Source: Rhabdophis nuchalis
Taxonomy: Eukaryota; Chordata; Lepidosauria; Squamata; Natricidae
Direction: 5' to 3'
DNA length: 64,000 nucleotides
NCBI GenBank assembly: GCA_039707465.1
Contig: CM077648.1
Coordinates: 69,583,619-69,647,618, forward strand
The stretch's first letter is position 1, and every line of letters begins with the position of its first letter. Under the pieces are notes generated by a model that had not been told where the DNA came from, made no database searches, and was given only the letters and a program-made list of their open reading frames with translations. Of the stretch, positions 18,876 through 28,943 are shown piece after piece. The position numbers and the translations under genes were made by a program.

Positions 18876-20596
18876 CTACGCCAGGCTGGCTGCATGAAAT
18901 ATATGGGTTTTCAGGGCTCGGCAGAAAAGGCGCAGGTCCACAGCTGTGCAAAGGTCAGGGGGTAGGTCATTCCAGAGGGCCGGAGCTGCCACAGAGAAGG
19001 CCCTCTCCCTAGGGGTCGCCAGCCGACATTGACTGGCTGACGGCACCCTGAGGAGGCCCTCTCTGTGGGAGCGGACTGGTCGGAGGGAGGTGTTTGGTAG
19101 GAGGTGGTCTTGCAAGTACCCAGGTCCCTTGCCATGGAGGGCTTAAAAGTTTGTTACTAGCACCTTGAAGCGCACCCGGAAAGCCACAGGCAGCCAGTGC
19201 AGCTCGCACAGGAGAGGTGTTACATGGGAGCATCTAGAGGCCCCCAAAATCCCCCACGCAGCTGCATTCTGAACTAGCTGGAGCCTCCGGGTGCACCTCA
19301 AGGGAAGCCCCATGTAGAGGGCGTTGCAATAGTCCAGGTGGGAGATGACAAGGGCTTGAGTGACTGTGCGTAGAGCGTCGTTATCCAGAAAGGGGCGCAA
19401 CTGGCGAACCTGATAAAACCCCCCCTGGCCACAGCTGTCACATGATCGTCTAGGGACAGCCGAGAAACCAGGAGGACGCCCAAGTTGCGGGCCCTCTCTG
19501 CAGGAGCTAATGATTCGCCCCCGATAGCCAGAGATGGAACCAACTGGCTATGTCGCAACGCCGGGAACCACAGCCACTCGGTCTTGGACAGGTTGAGTCG
19601 AAGCCTGTTCCTCCCCATCCAGACTCGCACAGGCTCCAGGCAACAGGACATCACTTTCACGGCTTCGTTGGGGTGGTTAGGGATAGAGATGTACAGCTGG
19701 GTGTCATCCGCGTACTGATGAAACTCCACCCCGAAACCACAGATGATCTCACCCAGCGGCTTCATATAGATGTTGAACAGGAGAGGTGAGAGGACCGACC
19801 CCTGTGACACCCCACAAGTGAGGCACCTAGACGTCGACCTCTGCCCTCCTGCCAACACAAATTGCGACCGGTCGGAGAGGTAGGAGGAGAACCACCGTAG
19901 AACGGTGCCTCCCAAACCCAGCCCCTCCAACCGGCGCAATAAGATACCATGGTCGATGGTATCGAAAGCTGCTGAGAGATCTTACAGGACCAGGATAGAG
20001 GAATAACCTCTATGCTGAGCCCTCCAGAGATCATCAACCAACGCGACCAATGCTGTTTCCATGCTGTGCCCAGGCCGGAAGCCGGACTGGCATGAGTCCA
20101 GATAGACAGTTTCCTCCAGGTGCTGAGGGAGCTGTCATGCAACCACACTCTCAACAACCTTCGCAAGAAAGCGAAGGTTGGAGATAGGATGGTAATTGGC
20201 CAAAACAGCCGGGTCCAGGGAGGGCTTTTTGAGGAGGGGCCTCACCACCGCCTCTTTCAAGGCGGCCGTTAAAAACCCCTCACTCAAAGAAGCGTTGACA
20301 ATTCCCTGGAGCCAGCCTCGTGTAACCTCCCGGGAGGCCAGTACCAACCACGAGGGACACGGGTCCAATAAACATGTGGTGGTGTTCAGCCGCCCCAGTA
20401 ACCTGTCCATGTCCTTGGGAGTCACAGGATTGAACTCTTCCCACATAACAGTCTCAAGGCCTGCCTCCGTCGACCCGTGTGAACTAGACCAATCAGAGGC
20501 TAACCCGTCCCGGATGTGATCGATTTTGTCATGCAGGTAACACCCAAATTCCTCTGCGCGACCCTGATGGAGGGGGGAGCGGGACACCCTAAACAA
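18876..20596 (-). pseudogene. CR1-group RT, frame-shifted (copy 4)
   Basis: Four overlapping frames (20135-20596, 19762-20166, 19298-19939 and 18876-19400) carry successive RT segments: RPLLKKPSLDP, an AFDTIDH region in shifted frame, YADDTQLYIS with catalytic aspartates, NLGVLLVSRLS, LDYCNALYMGLPL and the C-terminal LWNDLPPDL block. At least three frameshifts and several substitutions (HQYADD for HLYADD) show decay greater than in copy 5, as expected if copy 4 is the older host. Confidence 0.82.
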
Positions 20597-20723
20597 GGCG
20601 GCAGGTCAGTTACCTGCAGACGCGATAAGAGCAGAGAAATAGTTCCTTTTCGCCGCTTTTATCGCCACTAAGTAAGTCCTTAAATGGGACTTTACCAGTG
20701 TCTGGTCAGATTCGGGGTGGGTA

Positions 20724-23489
20724 ATAATAATTTAATAATAATAATAATAATTTTAATACTTATAAACCGCTCCCTCTCCCCATGGGGACTCGGGGCGGTG
20801 CACAGGCAGAATAAAAACAATAAGAAATATACAAACAATTCTAAAACCAAATTAAACTAAACCTGTGCTAAAATTCCCATAAAACTAACTATATTAAAAC
20901 TACCCAGTAAAACCCCCAAGACAGGGAGACTATCCCAGGCCGGCCAGACAGAAAAAGTAAGTTTTTAATTTAAGACGGAAGGAGCGGAGGTCCGTGGTCG
21001 TTCTAATATCGGCGGGAAGGTCGTTCCAGAGGGCCGGGCCCGCCACAGAGAGAGCCCTTCCCCTGGGCGTCGCCCGCTGACAAAGTCTAGTGGACGGCAC
21101 CCGGAGAAGTCCCTCTCTGTGGGAGCGAATCGGCCGTGAGGATGTATGAGGCAGGATCCGATCCCGCAGATAGCTAGGTCCCGAGCCATGGAGCGCTTTA
21201 AAGATGATAATTAACACCTTGAAGCGCACCCGGAAGACGACAGGTAGCCAGTGCAGCTCGCGCAAGAGCGGTGTTACGTGGGTAGACCTTGCGGTCCCCA
21301 TAATTGCTCGCGCGGCTGCATTCTGGACTAGCTGAAGTCTCCGGGTGCACCTCAAGGGAAGCTCCATGTAGAGAGAGTTACAATAGTCCAGTCGGGATGT
21401 CACGAGCGCATGAGTGACTGTGTGAAAGGCGTCCCGATCCAATAGGGGGCGCAATTGGCGAACCAGGCGAACCTGGTAAAACGCCCTCCTGGCCACGGCT
21501 GTCACTTGATCTTCCATGGACAGCCGGGCATCCAGGAGGACACCCAAATTGCGCACCCCAGCCACAGGGGCAAGATGTTCGCCCCCTATGGCCAGCGATG
21601 GAGTAAGCTGGTTGAATCGGGCAGCCGGAAACCACAGCCACTCGGTCTTGGTCGGGTTGAGCCTGAGTCCGTTACTTCCCATCCAGATCCGCACGGCTTC
21701 CAGGCACTGGCACATCACCGCTACGGCATCGTTGGGGTGGTTTGGGGTAGATGTATACAGCTGGGTGTCATCAGCGTATAGATGGTACTCTACCCCAAAA
21801 CCACGGATGATCTCACCCAGCAGCTTCATATATGTGTTAAACAGGAGGGGCGAGAGGACTGACCCCTGAGGCACCCCACATGTGAGGGGTCTCGCGGTCG
21901 ACCTCTGCCCCCCTGCCAACACAAATTGCGATCGGCCAGAGAGGTAGGAGGAGAACCACCGTAAAACGGTGCCTCCCATCCCCAACCCCCCCAGCCGATG
22001 CAATAGGATACCATGGTCGATGGTATCGAAAGCCGCCGAGAGGTCTAATAGGACCAGGATGGAGGAACAACCCCCATCTCTGGCCCTCCAGAGATCATCA
22101 ACCAACGCGACCAATGCCGTCTCGGTGCTATGCCCGGGCCGAAAGCCGGACTGGCGCGGATCTAGATAATCAACTTCCTCCAGGTGACGGGGAAACTGTT
22201 GTGCCACCACACTCTCAACAACCTTCGCCAAAAAGGGAAGGTTGGAGACTGGACGGTAGTTGTTCAAAAGAGCTGGATCCAAAGAGGGCTTCTTAAGGAG
22301 GGGCCTCACCATCGCTTCTTTTAGGGAAGCAGGCAAGGAACCCTCACTTAAGGATGCGTTGACAACCTCTTGGAGCCAGCCTCGTGTCACCTCTCAGGAT
22401 GCCAGTACAAGCCAGGAGGGACACGGGTCCAATAAACATGTGGTGGCTCGCAGTCACCCACGTAACCTGTCCATATCCTCGGAAGTAACGGAGTCAAACT
22501 CCTCCCAAACAAGATCTGTCTCGTGGCATCCCACTGGGCCATGAATGGGGGCTAACTCGTTCTGTATCTGAGCGATTTTCTCCTGCAGAAAAATCACAAA
22601 TTCCTCTGCTCTACCCTGTAACGGGGCTTCCCGCACCCTCTGTTGAAGGAGGGAGCGGGTCACCCTAAACAGGGCAGCAGGGCGGTTGTCTGCGGATGCT
22701 ATGAGAGTAGCACAATGATGACGTTTGGCTACTCTCAGCGCCACAATGTAAGTCCGTAAATGGGCTCTTACCTGTGTCCGGTCAGATTCAGAACGGGTAG
22801 ACCTCCATCTTCCCTCTAGGCATCTCTTGCGGCGTTTCATCACCCGTAGCTCCTCGGTAAACCAAGGAGCCAGGGTGTTTCGGCGCCGCAAGAGAGGCCG
22901 CAAGGGCACGACCCGATCCAAGGCTCCCGTGGTCGCAATATTCCATGTGGCCACGAGGTCCTCCATCGGGGCGCGGGTCAGGGGTACAGGAACTGGCCCA
23001 AGCGCCATTTGGAACCCATCCGGGTCCATCAGGCGCCTGGGGCGGAACCAGATTGGTGACTCAGGTTCCGCCTCCCCGCGGAGGGGAGCAGCGGTCGGAA
23101 AGTCGAGCCAGAGAAGTGAGTGGTCTGACCATGACAAGGGTGTGATGACTATATCCCCTATACCCAGATCACTCTTCCATTGGCCTGAGACAAAGATGAG
23201 ATCCGGTGTATGTCCACCCTCGTGAGTGGGGCCTTGAATTAGTTGGGTCAGGTCCATGGCCGTCATGGAAGCCATGAACTCCCGAGCTACCTCGGATGAT
23301 TCGCCCACCGATGGCAGATTAAAGTCCCCCATGACTAAAAGTCTGGGGGTCTCAACTGCCACCGTAGCGATCACCTCCAGGAGCTCGGGCAGGGCTGCTG
23401 CTACATAGCGGGGAGCCAGGTATACAACCAGCAAGCCCAACTGCCTCCCTAGGCCCCACTTCACACAGAGGGACTCACAACCGGTAGTC
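20724..23489 (-). mobile_element. L3/L2-like CR1 LINE (copy 5), nested in copy 4
   Basis: The 3' end starts with a (TAA/TAATT) tail, followed by the CCGCTCCCTCTCCCCATGGGGACTCGGGGCGG hairpin region (20767-20797). The 5' truncation lies in the endonuclease at 23489. TGGGTA at 20718-20723 and 23490-23495 is a 6-bp TSD, and copy 4 is collinear across it. Confidence 0.83.
20930..22390 (-). CDS. CR1-group reverse transcriptase (copy 5)
   Basis: The 486-codon open frame covers RT fingers to the C-terminus. Visible blocks are RPLLKKPSLDPALLNNYRPV, SGFRPGHSTETALVAL, palm A LLDLSAAFDTIDHG, SGRSQFVLAGGQRS, CGVPQGSVLSPLLF, catalytic YADDTQLYTS, KTEWLWFP, LDYCNSLYMELPL and a C-terminal FFCLAGLG end identical in type to copies 1 and 2. 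The frame opens after a stop that replaces one codon near 22395, separating it from the endonuclease frame 22454-23755. Apart from that it is intact. Confidence 0.85.
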   Translation of the reverse strand: MTRGWLQEVVNASLSEGSLPASLKEAMVRPLLKKPSLDPALLNNYRPVSNLPFLAKVVESVVAQQFPRHLEEVDYLDPRQSGFRPGHSTETALVALVDDLWRARDGGCSSILVLLDLSAAFDTIDHGILLHRLGGLGMGGTVLRWFSSYLSGRSQFVLAGGQRSTARPLTCGVPQGSVLSPLLFNTYMKLLGEIIRGFGVEYHLYADDTQLYTSTPNHPNDAVAVMCQCLEAVRIWMGSNGLRLNPTKTEWLWFPAARFNQLTPSLAIGGEHLAPVAGVRNLGVLLDARLSMEDQVTAVARRAFYQVRLVRQLRPLLDRDAFHTVTHALVTSRLDYCNSLYMELPLRCTRRLQLVQNAAARAIMGTARSTHVTPLLRELHWLPVVFRVRFKVLIIIFKALHGSGPSYLRDRILPHTSSRPIRSHREGLLRVPSTRLCQRATPRGRALSVAGPALWNDLPADIRTTTDLRSFRLKLKTYFFCLAGLG

Positions 23490-23755
23490 TGGGTAGCCCT
23501 CCAGGCGCCCTCTAGGCATCTCTTCCGACGCTTCATCACCCGCAGCTCCTCAGAAAACCAAGGAGCCAAGGTAGATCGGCGTTGGGTGAGAGGCCGCAAA
23601 GGCACGACACGGTGCAGGGCCCCCATGGTCGCACTATTCCAGGTGGCCACTAGGTCCTCAGTCGAGTCGCGGGTCATGGACTCAGGTATTGGCCCAAGCT
23701 CTGTCTGGAACCTCTCAGGGTCCATCAGGCACTTGGGGCAGAACCATCTTGTCAC
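22454..23755 (-). CDS. CR1 endonuclease/linker ORF, chimera of copies 4 and 5
   Basis: The 433-codon frame has two parts. Codons 1 to about 88 are the post-endonuclease linker of copy 4 (LMDPERFQTELG, RRSTLAPWFSEELRVMKRRK). Across the TSD it passes in frame into copy 5 at TTGCESLCVKWGLGRQ, followed by the endonuclease (APRYVAAALPELLEV, VMGDFNLPSV, DLIFVSGQWKSDLG, LSWSDHSLLWLDFP) and the same linker again (LMDPDGFQMALG, PWFTEELRVMKRRKRC). The duplicated linker is the mark of the nested insertion. The chimeric frame is accidental. Confidence 0.8.
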   Translation of the reverse strand: MTRWFCPKCLMDPERFQTELGPIPESMTRDSTEDLVATWNSATMGALHRVVPLRPLTQRRSTLAPWFSEELRVMKRRKRCLEGAWRATQTTGCESLCVKWGLGRQLGLLVVYLAPRYVAAALPELLEVIATVAVETPRLLVMGDFNLPSVGESSEVAREFMASMTAMDLTQLIQGPTHEGGHTPDLIFVSGQWKSDLGIGDIVITPLSWSDHSLLWLDFPTAAPLRGEAEPESPIWFRPRRLMDPDGFQMALGPVPVPLTRAPMEDLVATWNIATTGALDRVVPLRPLLRRRNTLAPWFTEELRVMKRRKRCLEGRWRSTRSESDRTQVRAHLRTYIVALRVAKRHHCATLIASADNRPAALFRVTRSLLQQRVREAPLQGRAEEFVIFLQEKIAQIQNELAPIHGPVGCHETDLVWEEFDSVTSEDMDRLRG

Positions 23756-24592
23756 TTCTGGTTCTGCCTCCCCGTGCGGTTGGAAAGGCCAACCGACCGA
23801 GAGAGAGATCTGACCATGACAGGGGCTCGATGACTATTTCCCCTAAACCAAGATCACTCAACCACTGGCCGGAGACAAAAACTAGGTCCAGTGTGTCCCC
23901 CCCGGTGTGGGTGGGGTCATGAACTAACTGGGTCAGGTCCATGGCCATCATGGAGGCCATGAACTCCTGAGCCACCTCAGACGCTTCGCCTACCGATGGC
24001 AGATTGAAGTCCCCCATGACTAACAGCCTGTGGGTCTCAATCGCCCTCTCAGCTATCACACTGAGGAGCTCGGGTAGGGCTGCTGATACGTAGTGGGGAG
24101 CCAGGTACACAATCAGCATGCCCTGCTGCCTCCCACGACCCCACTTCACACACAGGGACTCACAACCGGCAGTCTGTGGCACAGTGGTCTCCCTCGGGTC
24201 AAGGCCCTCCTTTATAATAACTGCCCCCCCACCCCGACCCTGGGCTCTCGACTGGTGAAATGCATGGTAACCTGGCGGGCACATTTCAATGAGGGGCACT
24301 CCCCCCTCTTGGCCCAACCAGGTCTCTGTGATACCCACCAGGTCCGCCTCCCCCTCCAAGACCAGATTATAAATTTGGGGGGGGGCTTATTAATCATGGA
24401 CCTGGCGTTACACAACATCAGCCGTAAGCCCAGGCCCTGAGATCCCGAACCCCCTGGGTTGCAAGAGGAGCCATGAGGGCTGGAGCGCACCACCGCTCGC
24501 AAACAGTGGGTGCGCCCTCCCCTAATGTGATATGGCCCTCTGCTCCCGTCATACCCACCCCTCCCATACATAGTCTCTATGGGATTGCCCTC
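23496..24592 (-). mobile_element. CR1 copy 4, endonuclease segment
   Basis: The sequence resumes copy 4 after copy 5. Frames 23715-24359 and 24212-24571 encode the APE endonuclease from its N-terminus: CNARSMINKPP, LVGITETWLGQEGGVPL, GYHAFHQSRAQGRGGGAVI, MGDFNLPSVGEAS, TLDLVFVSGQW. A frameshift lies near 24350. At 24583-24592 (GATTGCCCTC) CR1 copy 6 begins. Confidence 0.8.
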
Positions 24593-24832
24593 TGTTTGAT
24601 TTTTTTAAATTTGATTTATTTAGATTTATAAAACCGCGCCTCTCTCCCCGAAGGGACTCGGGGCGGTGCACAGGAATTAAAAGACATATAAAACATAACC
24701 ATCAATAAATATTAAAACCCAATTAAATAATGTTCATCCTGTGCTAAAAATCTTAAAATCTTAAAAACTATTTCCTCCTAAGATCCAAATAAAAACAGAT
24801 TAGGCTTCAGACTACAAGCTAGGTGAGATGGA

Positions 24833-26443
24833 TTAGGCCAGGCCGGCCTGATGGAAAAAGTAGGTCTTCAACTTTTGGCGGAAGGAGCGGAGGTCCGTGG
24901 TAGTTCTATGTTCGGGGGGTAGGTCATTCCAGAGGGTTGGGCCCGCCACAGAGAAGGCCCTTCCCCTGGGCGTCGCCCGCTGGCATTGCCTGGTGGACGG
25001 CACCCGGAGTAGTCTGTGGGAGCAAATCGGCCGAAGGGATATATGGGGTAGGATACGATCCCGCAGATAGCTAGGCCCCATGCCATGGAGCGCTTTAAAG
25101 ATGGTGTCCCGGTCCAATAGGGGCCGCAACTGGCATACCAGGCACACCTGGTAGAACACCCCCCTGGCCACGGCCGTCAAGTGATCTTCCATCGACAGCC
25201 GGGAATCCAGGAGGACACCTAAGTTGCGTGCCCCATCCACGGGGGTTAGGTGTTCACCCCCAATGGCCAGTGATGGAGTCAACTGGTTGTACTGGGGCGC
25301 TGGAAACCACAGCCACTTGGTCTTGGACGGGTTGAGTTTGAGTCTGTTCCTTCCCATCCAGACCCGCACGGCTTCCAGACACCGGGACATAACTTCGACG
25401 GCACCGTTGGAGTGGTTTGGGGTAGATATGTACAGCTGTGTGTCATCAGCGTACAGATGGTATTCTACCCCAAAACCATGGATGATCTCACCCAGCGGCT
25501 TCATGTAGGTGTTGAACAGGAGTGCCGAGAAGACTGACCCCTGAGGCACCCCACATGTGAGGAGTGTCGAGGTCGACCTCTGTCCCCCTGTCAACACAAA
25601 TTGCGATCGACCGGAGAGGTAGGAGAACCACTGTAGAACGGTGCCCCTCACCCCCAACCCCTCCAGTCGATGCAATAGGATACCATGGTCGATGGTATCA
25701 AAAGCCGCTGAGAGGTCTAATAGGACCAGGATGGAGGAACAACCCCCATCTCTGGCCCTCCAGAGATCATCCACCAACGCGACCAATGCCGTCTCGGTGC
25801 TGTGCCCGGGCCGGAAGCTGGACTGGCGCGGGTCTAGATAATCAATTTCCTCCAGGTGATGGGGAAACTGTTGTGCCACCACACTCTCTACAACCTTCGC
25901 CAGAAAGTGAAGGTTGGATACCAGATGATAATTTGATAATAATGCTGGGTCCAGGGAAGGCTTCTTGAGGAGGGGTCTCACCACCGCCTCTTTCAAGGTG
26001 GTAGGCAAGAACTCCTCACTCAAAGAAGCGTTCACTACTTCCTGGAGCCAGCCTCGTGTGACCTCCCAGGATGCCAGTACAAGCCAGGAGGGACACGGGT
26101 CCAATAAACATGTGGTGGCTCTCAGTCGCCTGCGTAACCTGTCCATATCCTCAGAAGTAACAGAGTCAAACTCCTCCCATAAAACTGTCTCAAGACCTGC
26201 CTCTGACAATCCCTCAGGACCACTCTCGGTGGAGATCAACTCGCTCCGAATCTGAGTGAATTTATCCTGCAGATACTCTCCAAATTCCTCTGCTCTGCCC
26301 TGCAGAGGGGTTTCCCGCGGCCTCTGTTGAAGGAGGGAGTGGGTCACCCTAAACAGGGCAGCAGGGCAGTTATCTGCGGATGTGATAAGAGTGGCACAAT
26401 GGTGACGTTTGGCCACTCTTATCGCCACAAGGTTTGTCCTCAA
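24833..26443 (-). CDS. CR1-group reverse transcriptase (copy 6)
   Basis: The 536-codon open frame begins in the linker (VAIRVAKRHHCATLITSADN) and runs through RPLLKKPSLDP, SSFRPGHSTETALVAL, LLDLSAAFDTIDHG, CGVPQGSVFSALLF, catalytic YADDTQLYIS and KTKWLWFP. It ends at LWNDLPPEHRTT. Compared with sister copies an internal segment is deleted in frame: LLDRDT jumps to IFKALHGMGP, removing the LDYCNALYMGLPL and LHWLPV blocks of the C-terminal region. The catalytic domain is intact, but the deletion probably kills the protein. Confidence 0.83.
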   Translation of the reverse strand: MRTNLVAIRVAKRHHCATLITSADNCPAALFRVTHSLLQQRPRETPLQGRAEEFGEYLQDKFTQIRSELISTESGPEGLSEAGLETVLWEEFDSVTSEDMDRLRRRLRATTCLLDPCPSWLVLASWEVTRGWLQEVVNASLSEEFLPTTLKEAVVRPLLKKPSLDPALLSNYHLVSNLHFLAKVVESVVAQQFPHHLEEIDYLDPRQSSFRPGHSTETALVALVDDLWRARDGGCSSILVLLDLSAAFDTIDHGILLHRLEGLGVRGTVLQWFSYLSGRSQFVLTGGQRSTSTLLTCGVPQGSVFSALLFNTYMKPLGEIIHGFGVEYHLYADDTQLYISTPNHSNGAVEVMSRCLEAVRVWMGRNRLKLNPSKTKWLWFPAPQYNQLTPSLAIGGEHLTPVDGARNLGVLLDSRLSMEDHLTAVARGVFYQVCLVCQLRPLLDRDTIFKALHGMGPSYLRDRILPHISLRPICSHRLLRVPSTRQCQRATPRGRAFSVAGPTLWNDLPPEHRTTTDLRSFRQKLKTYFFHQAGLA

Positions 26444-26480
26444 GTATTTGGTCAGATTCAGACCGTGTGGGTCTCCACCT

Positions 26481-26498
26481 CCTCTCTAGGCATCTCTT
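26481..26498. repeat. Target-site duplication, left copy (18 bp)
   Basis: CCTCTCTAGGCATCTCTT is identical to 29713-29730. The two copies flank the inverted L1 insertion. Confidence 0.92.
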
Positions 26499-26850
26499 TT
26501 TTTTAATTGAAAGAGTTTTATACAAACAAATTCCCCCCCCCCTTTTCCCTCCCCCATACATATAATGTAATTCAGCTACAAATACTGTACCCCCCTCCTC
26601 CCACCCAACATAATATAGATTTCTCATAACATAACATTACCCCCTTATCCCCATCTTTTAAGCTAATTCATATAAATCTTATACAAATATATTTCCCTCC
26701 CCTAACCACCCTAACCCTCTCCCACCTCCCGTTCCACCCCACCCTCCAGACTTCCACTATACGCCACTCAAATAATTCCAAACAACCCATATGTTATTCG
26801 TTCTCTTCATGTTGTTACCTTTGCTTATTACCTTGTCAGTCTATTCATTC

Positions 26851-27945
26851 TTACCTAAAAGCTACATGATATTTTTTAACCTTATTACAAGCCCACCATA
26901 TATGAAAAAATGTAGCATCTAAACACCCACACCTCCAACATTTTGGTTGAACATTAGGATACATACATGATAATTTCTTAGGATCTAAATACCATCTATA
27001 AAACATTTTATAAAAGTTCTCCCTTAAATTCTGTAACTGTATAAATTTAACATTCACAATTTAACCCATATCCCCCCCCCCCCCCAGATCTCCAACATGA
27101 CATTAATCAGTTCTACTTCATTGTCCATGAATCCAACTCTTGGGTCTTCTTTCCATCTCATCTGTAACTGTTTATAATATAGCCAGTTTAAAATAATTCC
27201 TTCTTCCAACAGTTGTTCCAGAGTTTTCAGCTGCCAGCTGCCCCCATCAGTAAAAAGCACATCTTTATATAAACAACCCCTGAGTGACTTTTCATCTGGA
27301 TTATTGAATTCAAAGAACGTGATAGGGTAACAATCAGATTGTCTGCAAACGCTCTAATTCTGTATTCCTTTTGCCCTATAGCTATACCATTCAAGGAGTT
27401 CGAGTCCCAAATTGTATTCAACAAGACCGTTAAAATAAATGACAATGGAGATAATGGGCAACCTTGTCTTGTGCCTTTTTGTATCTCAAAACTCATAGAC
27501 AAATTTCCATTAATAATAAGTTATGCATTTTGTTGTTAATATATTGCTCCTATCGCCTGTCGAAACCAAATCCCCATGTCCATTTTTTCCAAAGTCTTGG
27601 TTAGAATGTTCCAGTTCATTCGCTCAAAGGCCTTTTCCGTGTCCAAGAAAACCAGCACTGCAGAGATCTGCTTATTTTTGTCTAGATAGTCAATTTAATC
27701 TATAAGTTGCCTTACATTCTCCTTCATATGTCTACCTTTGATAAATCCTGCTTGACCATGATGAATTACCTCTTGAATAACTGGCATCAATCTGTTGGCT
27801 AATACTTTAGCAAAAATTTTATAGTCTATAGTCAAAAGAGATATTGGTCTATAGTCCTCTGGCTTCTTAGGACCATCTTCATCTTTAGATATCAACAATA
27901 TAAAAGCCGCTTGCCAAGAGGAAAGTATTTTGCCTCCTTGCTGTA
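26851..27945 (-). pseudogene. L1 ORF2 RT and C-terminal fragments
   Basis: Minus-strand frames carry SWQAAFILLISKDEDGPKK, DYRPISLLTIDYKIFAKVLA and HGQAGFIKGRHMKENV (27695-27945). Then come GTRQGCPLSPL and the catalytic box with its second aspartate changed (AFADNLIV) at 27227-27502, LLEEGIILNWLYYKQLQMRW, and the C-terminal cysteine motif KCWRCGCLDATFFHIWWAC at 26851-27057. Multiple frameshifts and internal gaps make it dead. Confidence 0.82.
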
Positions 27946-28340
27946 TTCTTTCTCCACAAGACTAATCTTCAGTCCTGCTCCTCCCTTGGCTTCAACTTGC
28001 TTCTTTCCTTTATCTTTCTTAACTCATTGTGTTTGGGGCTTCCCCTGCTTCTGCGCATCTTGAATTTGTCTGGTGGTAAATCTGGTTTCACGTTGCTCAT
28101 CTAATTTAAGCGTTGGCATTTCAACAATTCCCTCTATAACAGTCTTTGACGATTCCTCCAGAGTAGAACTTAAAAGAGGTCCAAAAGGATCCACCTGAAA
28201 ACCACCTGCAGCACCATAGGTTTTCTTTTCTTTTTGCAGCTGTCTTATTTGTTCTTCTGTCTCTTTTTCACACTGCTTCTGCTCTTCAATCTCAATATCT
28301 GTTGGTGTAGATGTGCGTAGAGGTGTAACGCTTGCCTTCA
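27946..28340 (-). pseudogene. L1 ORF1 C-terminal tail / ORF1-ORF2 junction (tentative)
   Basis: A charged frame continues to 28024 (EEQKQCEKETEEQIRQLQKE, RETRFTTRQIQDAQKQGKP), then a stop and a basic stretch (KKDKGKKQVEAKGGAGLKIS). From its position between the inversion point and the RT it should be the ORF1 tail and start of ORF2. The endonuclease has been lost between 27945 and this segment. The N-terminal part of the open frame above 28340 overlaps the inverted 5'UTR and is not real. Confidence 0.5.
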
Positions 28341-28943
28341 GTACTACGGTTGAGTCGCGGGCGTCGCCGGCAGGCTTTTTCGAGCCTGCCAACCCAGCCG
28401 CCCGTAGAGGCGTTTTTAAAACATCTAAAACGCCTCGGAAAACTCCAAGCTCCTAAGGATCTTGTGAGAGAGCCAGCGCCGTTGGGTAGAGTCCCTTGCG
28501 GAGTACCCCAGAGGGTTTCTTTTGCCTCTGGGGTGCGAGCAAGGAGGGGCTCCCCTTCTAAGCAGCTGTTTGCTCCGAGCGTCTGGGAACCTCCGCTTTT
28601 AGCATTCAACCTTCAATCCACATTCCAAACAAGCCAAGGAAAGTACCCTTCTTAAATCGCAAGTATTTAAAGTCTGTGAAATTTTTAAGCAATAGCAGTG
28701 TTGAAACCTGAATAGTATGGATTTAGAACAAAGGATTTAAAACAAAGGATTTAAAATGGCGTTAATCTCCAGTGGAATGGAAATGAAAGTTAACCGGTTT
28801 GTGTATTCCAGTTTGTTATAAAGTATCCTACCCTGGCGGAAAGGGAAAGAAGAAAGCAAGTATAAGAAAGTCAGCTAATATATAATCTGATTTATTTTGA
28901 AGAGTATTTTGTGAGAAGCTGGGAAGACGTTTGCTTTATAAGC
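28341..28943 (+). promoter_or_regulatory. L1 5'UTR (inverted segment)
   Basis: GC-rich, CpG-containing sequence begins near GGTTGAGTCGCGGGCGTCGC and leads into ORF1. It resembles the extreme 5' end of the HAL1-like element (GGTCGAGTCCTGGGACTCGTCC on minus near 6650). It is probably the L1 internal promoter, which suggests the RNA was full length at its 5' end. Confidence 0.55.

Larger units (their letters stand above)
18676..20723 (-). mobile_element. L3/L2-like CR1 LINE (copy 4), 3' segment
   Basis: The (TTTCA)n tail and 3' hairpin are followed by a frame-shifted RT. At 20718-20723 (TGGGTA) it is interrupted by CR1 copy 5. It resumes at 23490 with a second TGGGTA, continues through the endonuclease N-terminus to 24592, and after copy 6 probably continues into its 5'UTR at 30268 to about 31030. 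If so it is nearly full length. Confidence 0.82.
24593..26498 (-). mobile_element. L3/L2-like CR1 LINE (copy 6), 3' part
   Basis: The 3' tail and hairpin (CGCGCCTCTCTCCCCGAAGGG...) lead into a long RT frame. It is interrupted after CTCTAGGCATCTCTT at 26498 by a 3.2-kb L1 insertion, and continues collinearly from 29713. It is probably inserted in copy 4: GATTGCCCTC at 24583-24592 recurs at 30258-30267. Confidence 0.82.
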
